Source of the DNA: Sedimentibacter sp. SX930
GTDB lineage: Bacteria > Bacillota > Bacilli > Lactobacillales > Aerococcaceae
Reading direction: 5' to 3'
DNA: 64,000 nucleotides
Assembly (NCBI GenBank): GCA_002155105.1
Contig: MUZD01000003.1
Location: forward strand, 124,001 to 188,000
Below, piece after piece: positions 38,289 through 46,476 of the stretch (positions are counted from its first letter, which is position 1; every line of letters begins with the position of its first letter). The position numbers and the translations under genes were made by a program. A model generated the notes under the pieces. That model saw only the letters and a list, made by a program, of their open reading frames with translations. It was not told where the DNA came from and made no database searches.

Positions 38289-38405
38289 GAGCGCGATGCT
38301 ATGCGGTAGGGGGCGAGCACTAAACGGATTAGCCGCAATGGGCTGCTTTTTGCCCATGTAGGCTAATCAGATTAGGCGGAACCCCCTGCATAGCAGAGCG
38401 CGTCT
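38289..38405. repeat. Multi-tier hairpin repeat element, copy A
   Basis: About 117 bp that folds almost end to end. Tiers from outside: GCGCgaTGCTATGC/GCATAGCAgaGCGC, AGGGGG/CCCCCT, CTAA/TTAG, GATTAGCC/GGCTAATC, ATGGGC/GCCCAT, with loop TGCTTTTT. No coding potential. It shares terminal GAGCGcGATG, the internal GAGCACTAA and the GCTTTTT loop with copies B and C. It is not a recognised insertion sequence. Strand is arbitrary. Confidence 0.8.
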
Positions 38406-38410
38406 AAGAG

Positions 38411-38548
38411 GAGCGCGATGCTATGCGGAGAGTGTGATGGATCCCGGGTAGAAATCGAGCACTAAGAGGACTAACACTAAACGGGCGCTTTTTGTCCGTG
38501 TGTGGTAGTCAGCTTAGGCACAGATTTCTGGGATTCAGAACACGTTTG
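38411..38548. repeat. Hairpin repeat element, copy B with an extra 5' terminus
   Basis: 38411-38428 repeats the first 18 bases of copy A, then a full element runs 38430-38548. Its tiers are GTGT/ACAC, GGATCCC/GGGAT, AGAAATC/GATTTCT, CTAAG/CTTAG, GACTAaC/GgTAGTC, ACGGGC/GTCCGT, with loop GCTTTTT. The stems differ from copy A but the pairing is kept. The arrangement suggests one element landed just inside another. Confidence 0.75.
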
Positions 38549-38581
38549 ATATGGCGCTAGGCTCCTCGGCAACTTAAGAGC

Positions 38582-38670
38582 ATTAAGCGGAATCCCCTGC
38601 AGGCCCGAGCGCGTCTAGGATGAGCGCGATGATTCGCGCTCATACATCCGGACGCTTGCGCTCGGGCCTG
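38582..38670. repeat. Repeat remnants and a nested palindrome (copy E)
   Basis: 38582-38599 looks like the 3' half of an element (TTAAGCGGAATCCCCTGC). From 38600, CAGGCCCGAGCGCGTC pairs with GACGCttGCGCTCGGGCCTG (38651-38670). Nested inside is ATGAGCGCG/CGCGCTCAT around an ATGATT loop (38620-38643). The sequence between copies (38549-38581) shows no feature. Confidence 0.6.
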
Positions 38671-38675
38671 GAAAG

Positions 38676-38827
38676 ATGGATAACTTTCCGTTATTCATCT
38701 TTTCTGCTCGCATCCGGCCCAAAGACATGGATAACTTTCCGATATCCATCTTTTCTTCCCGCATTCGGCCTAAATACATGGATAACTTTCTGTTATTCAT
38801 CTTTTCTGCTCGCTTTCGCCCCTAATC
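38676..38827. repeat. Tandem array of three 51-bp hairpin units
   Basis: Copies start at 38676, 38727 and 38778, each with ATGGATAACTTTC, a short hairpin (ATGGATAAC...GTTATTCAT or a variant) and then CTTTTCT plus a GC-rich spacer. In copy 2 the stem has changed on both arms to ATGGATA/TATCCAT, keeping the pair. A truncated fourth spacer follows to about 38830. The period is 17 codons, so both strands stay open by chance; I do not call a gene. Confidence 0.8.
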
Positions 38828-38851
38828 TTGCGGGCGCCCCCCCAAAAATAC

Positions 38852-38881
38852 AAAAAACCCGAGGATTTTACTCCTCGGGCC
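38852..38881 (-). terminator. Terminator of hom-thrB
   Basis: CCCGAGGA/TCCTCGGG stem with a 6-nt loop, followed on the minus strand by TTTTTTG, just after the thrB stop. Confidence 0.85.
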
Positions 38882-38886
38882 CACTA

Positions 38887-39756
38887 TTATTTGATTACTT
38901 GCACGCCATTTTTTTCAACATGCAGCAACTTGACTTCACTGTCTTTGACAGCTGCTTTTGCCGCAGCTACGAATGCTGCTGCCTTTTCAGGATGGATCAT
39001 CGTGAGTATCGTCGTGCCGGCACCACTCAGGTAAGTACCGTACGCGCCCATCTCATGCCCCAATTCCCGGACTTGACTCAATTCCGGAACCAAGGCGCCG
39101 CGATAAGGCTCATGGAAGACATCCCGCTCCATCAATGCGCCCGCTTTTTCGATGTCACCCGAGAAAACAGCCGCCACCAGCATATTCGAGATGCTGCTGC
39201 CTTTGATAGCTTCCTTGAACGGAAGCGCATCCGGCAAAACAGCCCTGCTCTCTTTCGTCAACAATTCCTTTTCCGGAATCGTCACTACCAAAGCAGTTTC
39301 AGGGAAACTCGCTTTCGTCCAGTATACTTTGGAATCCAAAACGGCTCCGACCGTAAAATCTCCCGTGATGGCAGGCGTCACATTGTCAGGATGGCCTTCA
39401 ATGCGTGTTGCGATTTGAATTTTATCATCAATGCTCAATTGCAGATCTGCGCATTGATTGGCCAACTCAATCCCTGCAACGATGGCAGCCGAACTGCTGC
39501 CCAAACCTCTGGCAGCAGGCACTTCACTCGTCATCGTGATTTTCCTTGGTGCCATGTCCGGCGCCAAAGACAATGCGGTTTCAATAATCAGATTCGTTTT
39601 ATCAGTCGGAATCCCCGCTCCCAAATCATGGAGGATTTCCCACTCGTCGGCCTCTTCTTTTACAGTCAAGGTCAAATATAATGATACAGCCAATCCAAGG
39701 GAATCGAACCCTGGCCCCAAATTGGCGGAAGTTGCCGGTACACGGATATCAAACAT
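38887..39756 (-). CDS. thrB: Homoserine kinase
   Basis: 289 residues, GHMP kinase family. Motif 1 VPATSANLGPGFDSLGLAV at the N-terminus, ATP-binding RGLGSSSAAIVAG near 90, and motif 3 AYGTYLSGAGTTILTM near 250. It phosphorylates L-homoserine in threonine synthesis. The ATG at 39756 is chosen; a TTG 12 nt upstream sits on the AAAGGA site itself. It follows hom, but thrC is not in the window. Confidence 0.95.
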   Translation of the reverse strand: MFDIRVPATSANLGPGFDSLGLAVSLYLTLTVKEEADEWEILHDLGAGIPTDKTNLIIETALSLAPDMAPRKITMTSEVPAARGLGSSSAAIVAGIELANQCADLQLSIDDKIQIATRIEGHPDNVTPAITGDFTVGAVLDSKVYWTKASFPETALVVTIPEKELLTKESRAVLPDALPFKEAIKGSSISNMLVAAVFSGDIEKAGALMERDVFHEPYRGALVPELSQVRELGHEMGAYGTYLSGAGTTILTMIHPEKAAAFVAAAKAAVKDSEVKLLHVEKNGVQVIK

Positions 39757-39838
39757 CCTACTAATCAATCCTTTCCAAAAGAACGATGGTTCATCATTTC
39801 TTACTCTTTAGTGTGTTCGAAATACGAAAGAAATCCGA

Positions 39839-41128
39839 TCAGTGTTCCAACACTTTGAAATGGACTTTCAATTTCATATCATCATTATCTTCCATCGCCT
39901 GGATGATTTCATTTTCTTGCGCTTTCGACATCGGATGCGTAACGATGACAATGATCGCTTTGCCGTTTGCCAATGGCTCTTGGATGATTTTATCGAAGCT
40001 GACTTCCGCAGTGGCGAAGATTTTCGCCAATTCCAAAAACTGTCCAGCACGATCGGTAACTTCCAAACGCATGAATACAGGATTGATAACCTGCTCAGGC
40101 TTCGCGATTCGGGTCTCTACCTCATATTCGTTAAAGATGTTCCCGGTGGTTCCCATAAGGATATTTTTAGCGATATTCATCACATCACTGACGACGGCTG
40201 TTGCGGTAGGCAACTCGCCAGCTCCAGCACCGTAGAACATCGTCTCCCCAAGGGCTTCCCCAGCCACAAAGACAGCATTCATTTCATTGTTGACGCTAGC
40301 CAAAGGATGTGATTCCGGAACAAATACCGGTCCGACTTCCACATTGACGCTGTCGTCGATTTTTTCGGCAGTACCGATCAGCTTGATTTTGTAGCCTAAA
40401 CGATTCGCCAATTTGATGTCGTTGATGGAAACGTTGCGGATACCCGTCACTGCTACATCATCCAAAGTCACATCATTCGTTCCGAAGGCAAGACGAGCCA
40501 AAATGACCATTTTGCGCGCTGCATCCAACCCATCGACATCGCTTGTCGGATTTTTTTCGGCGAAGCCCAATTCCTGTGCCAATGCCAAGGCTTCATCGTA
40601 AGAGTAGCCTTCTTTGTCCATTTTCGTCATCATGAAGTTGGTCGTACCGTTCACGATTCCCATGACTTTTTGGATGTTGTCGGAAGCGAAACTTTCCGTG
40701 ATCGCACGCAAGATCGGCACACCGCCAGCAACAGCTGCTTCATACAAGAAATCGCATTTGTTCGCTTTCGCCAGAGTGACCAATTCTTTTCCATGCAAAG
40801 CCACAAGATCTTTATTCGCTGAAACGACATGCTTTCCAGCAGCCAAAGCTTTGGAGATGTAGTCTTTTGCTGCCGGAACATATCCGATCAATTCTACTAT
40901 GATCGAAATTTCTTCGTCATTCAAAATCTCATCAAAATTATCTGTGCAATGAACAGCATCGCCAAAGAACGTTTTGCATTTTTCGATATCGCGGTCCAGA
41001 ACCGTTTTGATGACTACTTCCTGTCCGACGACTTGATTGATTTTATTTTGGTGGCCGCCGATGATGCGGGCAACGCCAGTCCCTATCGTTCCTAGTCCTA
41101 ATAAACCTACGTAAATCTTGTTTGCCAT
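39839..41128 (-). CDS. hom: Homoserine dehydrogenase
   Basis: 429 residues. NAD(P)-binding GLLGLGTIGTGVARII at 8-23, catalytic block GIVNGTTNFMMTKM, and the KNPTSDVDGLDAARK stretch are intact. A C-terminal ACT domain (LEVTDRAGQFLELAKIFATA) implies feedback control by threonine. It reduces aspartate semialdehyde to homoserine. The ribosome site is GAGGTGG, with a -10-like TATACT about 36 bp upstream of the start. Confidence 0.96.
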   Translation of the reverse strand: MANKIYVGLLGLGTIGTGVARIIGGHQNKINQVVGQEVVIKTVLDRDIEKCKTFFGDAVHCTDNFDEILNDEEISIIVELIGYVPAAKDYISKALAAGKHVVSANKDLVALHGKELVTLAKANKCDFLYEAAVAGGVPILRAITESFASDNIQKVMGIVNGTTNFMMTKMDKEGYSYDEALALAQELGFAEKNPTSDVDGLDAARKMVILARLAFGTNDVTLDDVAVTGIRNVSINDIKLANRLGYKIKLIGTAEKIDDSVNVEVGPVFVPESHPLASVNNEMNAVFVAGEALGETMFYGAGAGELPTATAVVSDVMNIAKNILMGTTGNIFNEYEVETRIAKPEQVINPVFMRLEVTDRAGQFLELAKIFATAEVSFDKIIQEPLANGKAIIVIVTHPMSKAQENEIIQAMEDNDDMKLKVHFKVLEH

Positions 41129-41247
41129 TATTCCACCTCTTCAATTATTTCCTTATTACACAGTATACTGAATGTTGCGGAATTACTCTACATAAAAATT
41201 AAAAAATTTTAATGATTGCCACTTTATTCCCATGAAAATGGAAAATA

Positions 41248-41296
41248 CAAAAAAAGGCAGCGGGAAAATGAGCCGACTCATTTTCCCGCTGCCTTA
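41248..41296 (-). terminator. Terminator of the ykuJ-like gene
   Basis: Perfect 19-bp stem (41254-41272 with 41277-41295), 4-nt loop, then TTTTTTTG on the minus strand. Confidence 0.9.
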
Positions 41297-41317
41297 GTTC
41301 ATGCAAGGATGGATGAA

Positions 41318-41548
41318 TTAATCTTGTAATAATTCGTAAATTTCGATGGCAACTAAATCAAGATCATCAAATTGATAAGTTTGGTTTGAATCGTGTTCTT
41401 CCAATTCAAAACTTTCCGTATCGCGGTTGTATTTAACGACGCAACGTTCTACGCCTGCTTTTTCAAAACGACGGATTTCGACATCACCATTGTCTTCCAT
41501 CATTACTTCTAGGCGACGAAGGATCGCTGAGAGCTGTGAAGGTTTCAT
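41318..41548 (-). CDS. ykuJ: YkuJ family protein (DUF1797)
   Basis: 76 residues of acidic small protein ending FDDLDLVAIEIYELLQ, as in B. subtilis YkuJ (FDNIDMVSIEIFELLQ). The SQLSAILRRLE start and VVKYNRDTESFEL middle also align. Function unknown. AAAGGGGA ribosome site; monocistronic with a strong terminator. Confidence 0.88.
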   Translation of the reverse strand: MKPSQLSAILRRLEVMMEDNGDVEIRRFEKAGVERCVVKYNRDTESFELEEHDSNQTYQFDDLDLVAIEIYELLQD

Positions 41549-41658
41549 GATATTTCCCCTTTCAAGACTAACTTCTTATTTATTCTAGCATTTTTTTTCT
41601 GAGTGCGCATCAATTTACTGTAATTTACCCAAGAAAATCAATATTTGAGCAGTGCGCC

Positions 41659-42525
41659 TTATTCGCCCCACCAAAGCTTCACCAACGCTTGCGTACCATC
41701 ATCAGCGAAACCTTTGTCCGCTAATTGTTCGTAAAGGAGCGACGCCTGTCTTGTAGCCGGCAAATCGATGCCCATCTTCTCCGCTTCATCCAGCGCAATT
41801 TTAAGGTCTTTGACAAAATGTTTGACGAAGAACCCTGCTGTGTAATCTTCCTTCAGGATTCGAGGACCATAGTTCGTCAAAGACCAGTTCGCGGCGCTGC
41901 CGGAACCGACTTGTTCGATTACGCGTTCCAGATCCAATCCGGCAGCTTTAGAATAAACAAGCAACTCGGTCATACCGGTCATCGTGCCTGCAACCATGAT
42001 CTGGTTGGCCATTTTAGTGTGTTGGCCACTGCCGGCTGGTCCTTGCAGCATTACTTTGCTCGAAAAAACCGACAAGACATCTTTTGCGGCATCAAATGTT
42101 TCTTCATCTCCGCCTACCATCGTTGTGAGCGTTCCGTTCTGCGCACCCTTGTCTCCGCCTGATACCGGGGCATCCAGAGTCCGAATCCCTTTTTCTTTCC
42201 CAAAAGCATATATTTTTTCCGCCAATGTCGGCGTACTCGTCGTCATATCAATGAGAATATGGTGGTCATCCGCTTGCGAGAAGATTCCGGCATCACCAAA
42301 ATAGGTCTCTTCAACGTCTGTCGGATAGCCTACTATCGTGATGATGATATCTGCTTGCGCCGTCACATCGGCCGGCGTATCGCACCATTTTGCCCCCTCT
42401 GCGATGACCGCATCAGCCCTGCTCTTCGTTCGATTATAGACATGGACAGGATAGTCCGCATTCAAAAGATGTCTGATCATGGATGAGCCCATGACACCCG
42501 TTCCTATAAAACCAATTTTTTCCAT
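41659..42525 (-). CDS. NAD(P)-dependent beta-hydroxyacid dehydrogenase family protein
   Basis: 288 residues. Rossmann loop IGFIGTGVMGSSMIRHLLNA, substrate-binding DAPVSGGDKGAQNGTLTTMV, catalytic lysine region GSGQHTKMANQIMV and the C-terminal GIDLPATRQASLLYEQLADKG are those of 3-hydroxyisobutyrate/tartronate-semialdehyde reductases and the GLYR family. The substrate cannot be decided from sequence alone. It lacks close neighbours on the same transcript. Confidence 0.9.
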   Translation of the reverse strand: MEKIGFIGTGVMGSSMIRHLLNADYPVHVYNRTKSRADAVIAEGAKWCDTPADVTAQADIIITIVGYPTDVEETYFGDAGIFSQADDHHILIDMTTSTPTLAEKIYAFGKEKGIRTLDAPVSGGDKGAQNGTLTTMVGGDEETFDAAKDVLSVFSSKVMLQGPAGSGQHTKMANQIMVAGTMTGMTELLVYSKAAGLDLERVIEQVGSGSAANWSLTNYGPRILKEDYTAGFFVKHFVKDLKIALDEAEKMGIDLPATRQASLLYEQLADKGFADDGTQALVKLWWGE

Positions 42526-42589
42526 TTGTACAACCGTCCCTTCTAAACGCTATGTTAACAGTATACCTTACGCCTAGCGCAGATAAAAA

Positions 42590-42640
42590 CAAAAAAGCGC
42601 CGGGAAACAGATTATCCAAGCAATCTGCTTCCCGGCGTTC
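42590..42640 (-). terminator. Terminator of the monoglucosyl-lipid synthase gene
   Basis: Minus-strand stem ACGCCGGGAAGCAGATT/AATCTGTTTCCCGGCGC with an 8-nt loop and a TTTTTTG tail. Confidence 0.85.
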
Positions 42641-42644
42641 AGGC

Positions 42645-43850
42645 TCAACGTTTGATTTTTTCCAGGAGATTCACTCTCAATTTCAATTCTTCGCGCGGCT
42701 GCGATTCATAAATGTCGATACTTGTTTGATAATAGCTCAATACGGCACCCGCAAATGCTTTTGAAGAAATTTCCTGCATCAGTTCATCCCATACTTCTTG
42801 GTTGATCGCAACATCGGAACTATGAAAAAAGTCCGCATAGGCGATGATTGTCTTGCCGATTTTGTCATCCTCTTCGAACAACATCCCTAAGCTATCCTCT
42901 GTTATCAGACCGGATAAATAGTCATTCCGTTTCGCGATGACCGGACACCCGTTCACGATTGATTCCAAGTAGGTCAAGCCTTGCGTCTCAGATTCTGAAG
43001 CATTGATATAAATATCCGCCATCTGGTAATATTCGCTCACATCTTCATTTCTCACTTCGCCGACGAAAATCACGTTTCGGGTCAAATCCATTTCCGACAC
43101 CAGCGCTTCCAATTCATGGCGCATCGGCCCATCCCCGACAAACACAAGCTTCGCGGACGGGTAGGCTTCGACAACCTCAGGAAAGGCATGAACAAGCTTG
43201 TCCAGATTTTTTTCTGAGGACAACCTGCTGAGGGAGAGCAGCACCAATTCGGAATCCGAAATGCCCAACTCTTTGCGCTTGCTGGTTTTGATGCCGGCAA
43301 TCCGTTCTGGTATCTTGACACCCGTTGGGATGACGCGGATTTCCTTGTAGATGTTGTAAGATGCCAATTTCTCCTTCATTTGCTCGCTTGGAGCAATGAT
43401 GCCCATCGTACTGTTGCAGAAATAACGGGAGGCTATCTTAACAGCCCGGGGCTTCACAACTTTCCCTTTAGCGATGTAGTGCAGATATTTTTCGTACATG
43501 GTGTGGTAGGTATGCACTGTCGGAATCTGCAGCATATAGCCAACAAATTTGCCCGTCAATCCCAAACTGAACTCCGTATGCGTATGCACGATATCGATAT
43601 TCTGTTTCTTCGCTTCCTTCAACGCTTTGTTCATCCCTTTCACCGCAACCCGACGATCTTTGAAAGACAAGAACGGGATACTGGTCAAACGGATTATATT
43701 TTCTTCAGCTTCGTCAGCTTTCGGGTCGGTTGTGGTAAAAATGATGACCTCATGACCTTCTGCCTCCAATTCCTCTTTCAAGGTGCGGATTGAAGTGGAT
43801 ACCCCGCTCACTTGAGGAAAATACGAATCTGTAAACATGCCTATTCTCAT
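42645..43850 (-). CDS. Glycosyltransferase family 4, probable alpha-monoglucosyldiacylglycerol synthase
   Basis: 401 residues. MRIGMFTDSYFPQVSGVSTS, HTHTEFSLGLTGKFVGY, VHTYHTMYEKYLHYIAKG and VIPTGVKIP match the enterococcal BgsB and pneumococcal Spr0982 type. That enzyme transfers glucose from UDP-glucose to diacylglycerol at the membrane. The donor-site motif ESETQGLTYLESIVNG is present. Ribosome site GAGGTGA. The gene is alone on its transcript, unlike in streptococci and enterococci, where the next enzyme follows it. Confidence 0.88.
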   Translation of the reverse strand: MRIGMFTDSYFPQVSGVSTSIRTLKEELEAEGHEVIIFTTTDPKADEAEENIIRLTSIPFLSFKDRRVAVKGMNKALKEAKKQNIDIVHTHTEFSLGLTGKFVGYMLQIPTVHTYHTMYEKYLHYIAKGKVVKPRAVKIASRYFCNSTMGIIAPSEQMKEKLASYNIYKEIRVIPTGVKIPERIAGIKTSKRKELGISDSELVLLSLSRLSSEKNLDKLVHAFPEVVEAYPSAKLVFVGDGPMRHELEALVSEMDLTRNVIFVGEVRNEDVSEYYQMADIYINASESETQGLTYLESIVNGCPVIAKRNDYLSGLITEDSLGMLFEEDDKIGKTIIAYADFFHSSDVAINQEVWDELMQEISSKAFAGAVLSYYQTSIDIYESQPREELKLRVNLLEKIKR

Positions 43851-43901
43851 GATTTCACCTCGAAAAAAATCCCATCAAATTTATAATTGCTCAATATATT
43901 C

Positions 43902-43930
43902 AGTATATAGAACATTCTGATATTTGTCAC
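43902..43930 (-). promoter_or_regulatory. Promoter of the monoglucosyl-lipid synthase gene
   Basis: On the minus strand, GTGACA (43925-43930) and TATACT (43902-43907), 17 bp apart, 52 bp before the start. Confidence 0.6.
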
Positions 43931-44027
43931 TCATCCCGCAGACCTACTTTTCAAAATATATCCGCCCGAAACGGGATGCGCATATAACGGACTGTATATC
44001 CATGATCGGTTTGAAATCGCAGGCACA

Positions 44028-44065
44028 CAAAAAGGCCAGGCATGCAAGCATGCCCGGCCTTTTTA
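44028..44065 (-). terminator. Terminator of ptsHI
   Basis: AAAAAGGCC/GGCCTTTTT outer and GGCATG/CATGCC inner stem around CAAG, with T runs on both sides, so it can act in both directions. Confidence 0.85.
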
Positions 44066-44077
44066 ACCTGAATCGGC

Positions 44078-45811
44078 TTAGTCTACTAATTTAGCTTTCA
44101 TTTCTTCAACCAATGCAATGACTTCTTCAACAGTCGTACATTCATTGATCGCTTTGTCCGCTAGTTTTTCCATTTCTTTGGAATCCAAGCGTTTCATCAA
44201 GCTGCGTGTTTTCAGGACGCTGGATGCGCTCATGGAGAACTCATCCAAACCAAGACCTACCAACAACGGAACCGCTGTTTGATCGCCGGCCATCTCGCCA
44301 CACATACCAGTCCATTTGCCTTCAGCATGAGAAGCATCGATAACATGCTTGATCAGCGTAAGGATAGCTGGGTTGTATGGTTGATACAAGTACGAAACTT
44401 GTTGGTTCATGCGGTCTGCCGCCATTGTGTATTGGATCAAGTCATTTGTTCCGATACTGAAGAAATCTACTTCTTTAGCGAATTGATGAGCTAAAACAGC
44501 TGCTGCTGGGATTTCGATCATGATACCTACTTGGATATCATCAGCGACTTCTACGCCATCGGCTAATAGATTCGCTTTTTCTTCATCCAACATCGCTTTT
44601 GCAGCTCTGAATTCGTTCAGAGTCGAAATCATCGGGAACATGATGCGCAATTTACCGTAAACGGAAGCACGCAACAATGCACGCAATTGTGTACGGAACA
44701 TTTCTGGCTCAGCCAAACAAATACGGATTGCACGGTAACCCAAGAATGGATTCATTTCTTTCGGCAATTCCAAATAAGGCAATTCTTTGTCCCCACCGAT
44801 GTCCATTGTACGAACTACGACAGGTTTGCCTTCCATGCCTTCCAAAACAGTTTTATAAGCATCGAATTGCTCATCTTCTGTCGGGAAGTCCGAAGAATCC
44901 ATGTACAGGAATTCAGTACGATATAGACCTACTGCTTCAGCGCCGTTGGCGATAACGCCTTCCAAATCTTTAGGCGTTCCGATATTGGCTGCCAATTCGA
45001 TGTGTTTACCGTCTGCTGTCACTGTATCTGCATTCTTCAGTTTGTGCCATTCAGCTTGCATCGCAGAGAACTCTTCAGCTTTCTTCTTGTATGCAGCTAA
45101 TGTTTCTTCATCAGGATTGATGAAGACTTCGCCGTCCAAACCATCCAAAATGATGATATCGCCATCTTTGACGATTTGTGTGATTTCTTTTGAACCTACG
45201 ATTGCAGGAATCTCCAAAGAACGGGCCATGATTGCGCTGTGGGATGTGCGTCCACCGATGTCGGTAACGAATCCTTTTACATAATCACGGTTCAATTGAG
45301 CAGTATCACTAGGAGTCAAATCTTTTGCAACGACGATCACTTCTTCAGTGATTGACGATGGGTTAGGGATTTTGACGCCCAACAAGTGGCTCAATACACG
45401 CTCCGTAACGTCGCGGATATCCGCAGCACGTTCTTGCATGTATGGATTGTCTTCCATCGCTTCGAACATACCGATGAACATGCCGGCAACATCAGAAAGT
45501 GCTGATTCAGCATTCACACCGTTGTCGCGGATGTTGGAGTTCATTGATCCAATCATTTCTGGATCGGATAATACCATTAAATGTGCATCAAAAACTTGTG
45601 CTTCTTCTTCGCCAAGTGACACTGCCGCTTTGTCTCTGATTGCACTTACCTCTGATTTAGCGGTTTCAAAGCTTTGCAAAAGGCGAGCAATTTCGCCTTC
45701 TGAATCTTCCACTTTACGCTTCTCAAAGGATAGATCCGGTTCAGTAAGCAAATACGCTTTCGCGATTGCAATACCGTCACTAGCTGCTATTCCTTGTAAG
45801 TGGTTTTTCAT
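44078..45811 (-). CDS. ptsI: Phosphoenolpyruvate-protein phosphotransferase (PTS enzyme I)
   Basis: 577 residues. The phospho-accepting His is in [13 protein letters not shown] (about 191). The PEP-binding C-terminal domain has [39 protein letters not shown] and the catalytic Cys in GMCGEMAGD. It passes phosphate from PEP to HPr, starting all PTS sugar uptake. It starts one nucleotide after the ptsH stop. Confidence 0.98.
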   Translation of the reverse strand: MKNHLQGIAASDGIAIAKAYLLTEPDLSFEKRKVEDSEGEIARLLQSFETAKSEVSAIRDKAAVSLGEEEAQVFDAHLMVLSDPEMIGSMNSNIRDNGVNAESALSDVAGMFIGMFEAMEDNPYMQERAADIRDVTERVLSHLLGVKIPNPSSITEEVIVVAKDLTPSDTAQLNRDYVKGFVTDIGGRTSHSAIMARSLEIPAIVGSKEITQIVKDGDIIILDGLDGEVFINPDEETLAAYKKKAEEFSAMQAEWHKLKNADTVTADGKHIELAANIGTPKDLEGVIANGAEAVGLYRTEFLYMDSSDFPTEDEQFDAYKTVLEGMEGKPVVVRTMDIGGDKELPYLELPKEMNPFLGYRAIRICLAEPEMFRTQLRALLRASVYGKLRIMFPMISTLNEFRAAKAMLDEEKANLLADGVEVADDIQVGIMIEIPAAAVLAHQFAKEVDFFSIGTNDLIQYTMAADRMNQQVSYLYQPYNPAILTLIKHVIDASHAEGKWTGMCGEMAGDQTAVPLLVGLGLDEFSMSASSVLKTRSLMKRLDSKEMEKLADKAINECTTVEEVIALVEEMKAKLVD

Positions 45812-45812
45812 A

Positions 45813-46079
45813 TTACTCTGCTAGCCCTTCTTTTACCATTGTTTCAGTGATTCCAGCCATAGCGTCTGCTTCGTCCGGACCTTCTGCAGTGATGACAACA
45901 TCAGCGCCTTGGCCTACGCCTAATGACATTACACCCATGATGGATTTTAAGTTAACTGATTTACCTTTGTATTCTAAATTGATATCTGAATTAAATTTGC
46001 TTGCAGTTTGCACCAATAAAGTTGCTGGACGTGCGTGAATCCCTGTTTCTGCGATTACGTGATATTCTTTTCTTTCCAT
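45813..46079 (-). CDS. ptsH: Phosphocarrier protein HPr
   Basis: 88 residues. His15 in [12 protein letters not shown] is the catalytic phosphorylation site, and Ser46 in [10 protein letters not shown] is the HPr-kinase site used for CcpA-mediated catabolite control in Firmicutes. It is first in ptsHI with an AAAAGGGG site. A cre-like sequence overlaps the promoter. Confidence 0.98.
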   Translation of the reverse strand: MERKEYHVIAETGIHARPATLLVQTASKFNSDINLEYKGKSVNLKSIMGVMSLGVGQGADVVITAEGPDEADAMAGITETMVKEGLAE

Positions 46080-46119
46080 GTCATAAACCCCTTTTGAGAT
46101 GTATTTATTTAAGGTATTT

Positions 46120-46138
46120 TTAATACGTTTCCATTATA
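46120..46138 (-). promoter_or_regulatory. ptsH promoter with overlapping cre-like site
   Basis: An extended -10 TGTTATAAT (TATAAT at 46133-46138) on the minus strand has no clear -35. Downstream and overlapping it, ATGGAAACGTATTAA (46120-46134) matches the CcpA cre consensus WTGNAANCGNWNNCW at all but the penultimate position. Confidence 0.45.
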
Positions 46139-46340
46139 ACAGAAAAATGGAAACACGGACTAAAAATAACCCTTTCATTGAATAAGATTACCATCTTTCG
46201 CTTTATACTACAACTGTTTTAACCAGATTCGTTCAAATTTTTGTCATAATTGCCGAAATGCCACTAATTTAATACAACCATTCCGTTAGGCTGAATGGCG
46301 TCCCGCTATAAAATTTTCGTTTCGTTTCAAGGCAAACTAC

Positions 46341-46369
46341 TTGAAAGTCAAAATAGGTCAATGTATAAT
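46341..46369 (+). promoter_or_regulatory. clpE promoter with CtsR box in its spacer
   Basis: -35 TTGAAA (46341-46346), 17-bp spacer and -10 TATAAT (46364-46369). The spacer is filled by AGTCAAAATAGGTCAAT (46346-46362), a heptad direct repeat matching the CtsR operator. A bound repressor would cover both promoter boxes. Confidence 0.85.
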
Positions 46370-46378
46370 GGGATCATA

Positions 46379-46395
46379 AGGTCAGAGTTGGTCAG
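46379..46395 (+). promoter_or_regulatory. Second CtsR box
   Basis: AGGTCAGAGTTGGTCAG, a second CtsR-type direct repeat 9 bp after the -10 box, near the start of transcription. Confidence 0.65.
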
Positions 46396-46476
46396 GATAC
46401 CTTCTCACGAGAATTCCTTAGCCGTTACTACTATAATATACATGTAGCTATGATCCACATAGAAAGGAAGATTGCC

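Noticed and set aside
38615-38800. Minus-strand open frame with 17-residue repeats (RKLSMYLGRMREEK type) through the tandem array
   Set aside because: The 51-bp period keeps all frames open; there is no ribosome site and the frame runs into hairpin elements. The repeat is better explained by the stem-loop units.
38676-38827. CRISPR array
   Set aside because: Units are contiguous with no unique spacers of constant length, there are only three, and no cas gene is present.
38620-39681. Plus-strand open frame of about 350 codons
   Set aside because: It is antisense to thrB for most of its length and begins in the repeat block. No family resemblance and no ribosome site.
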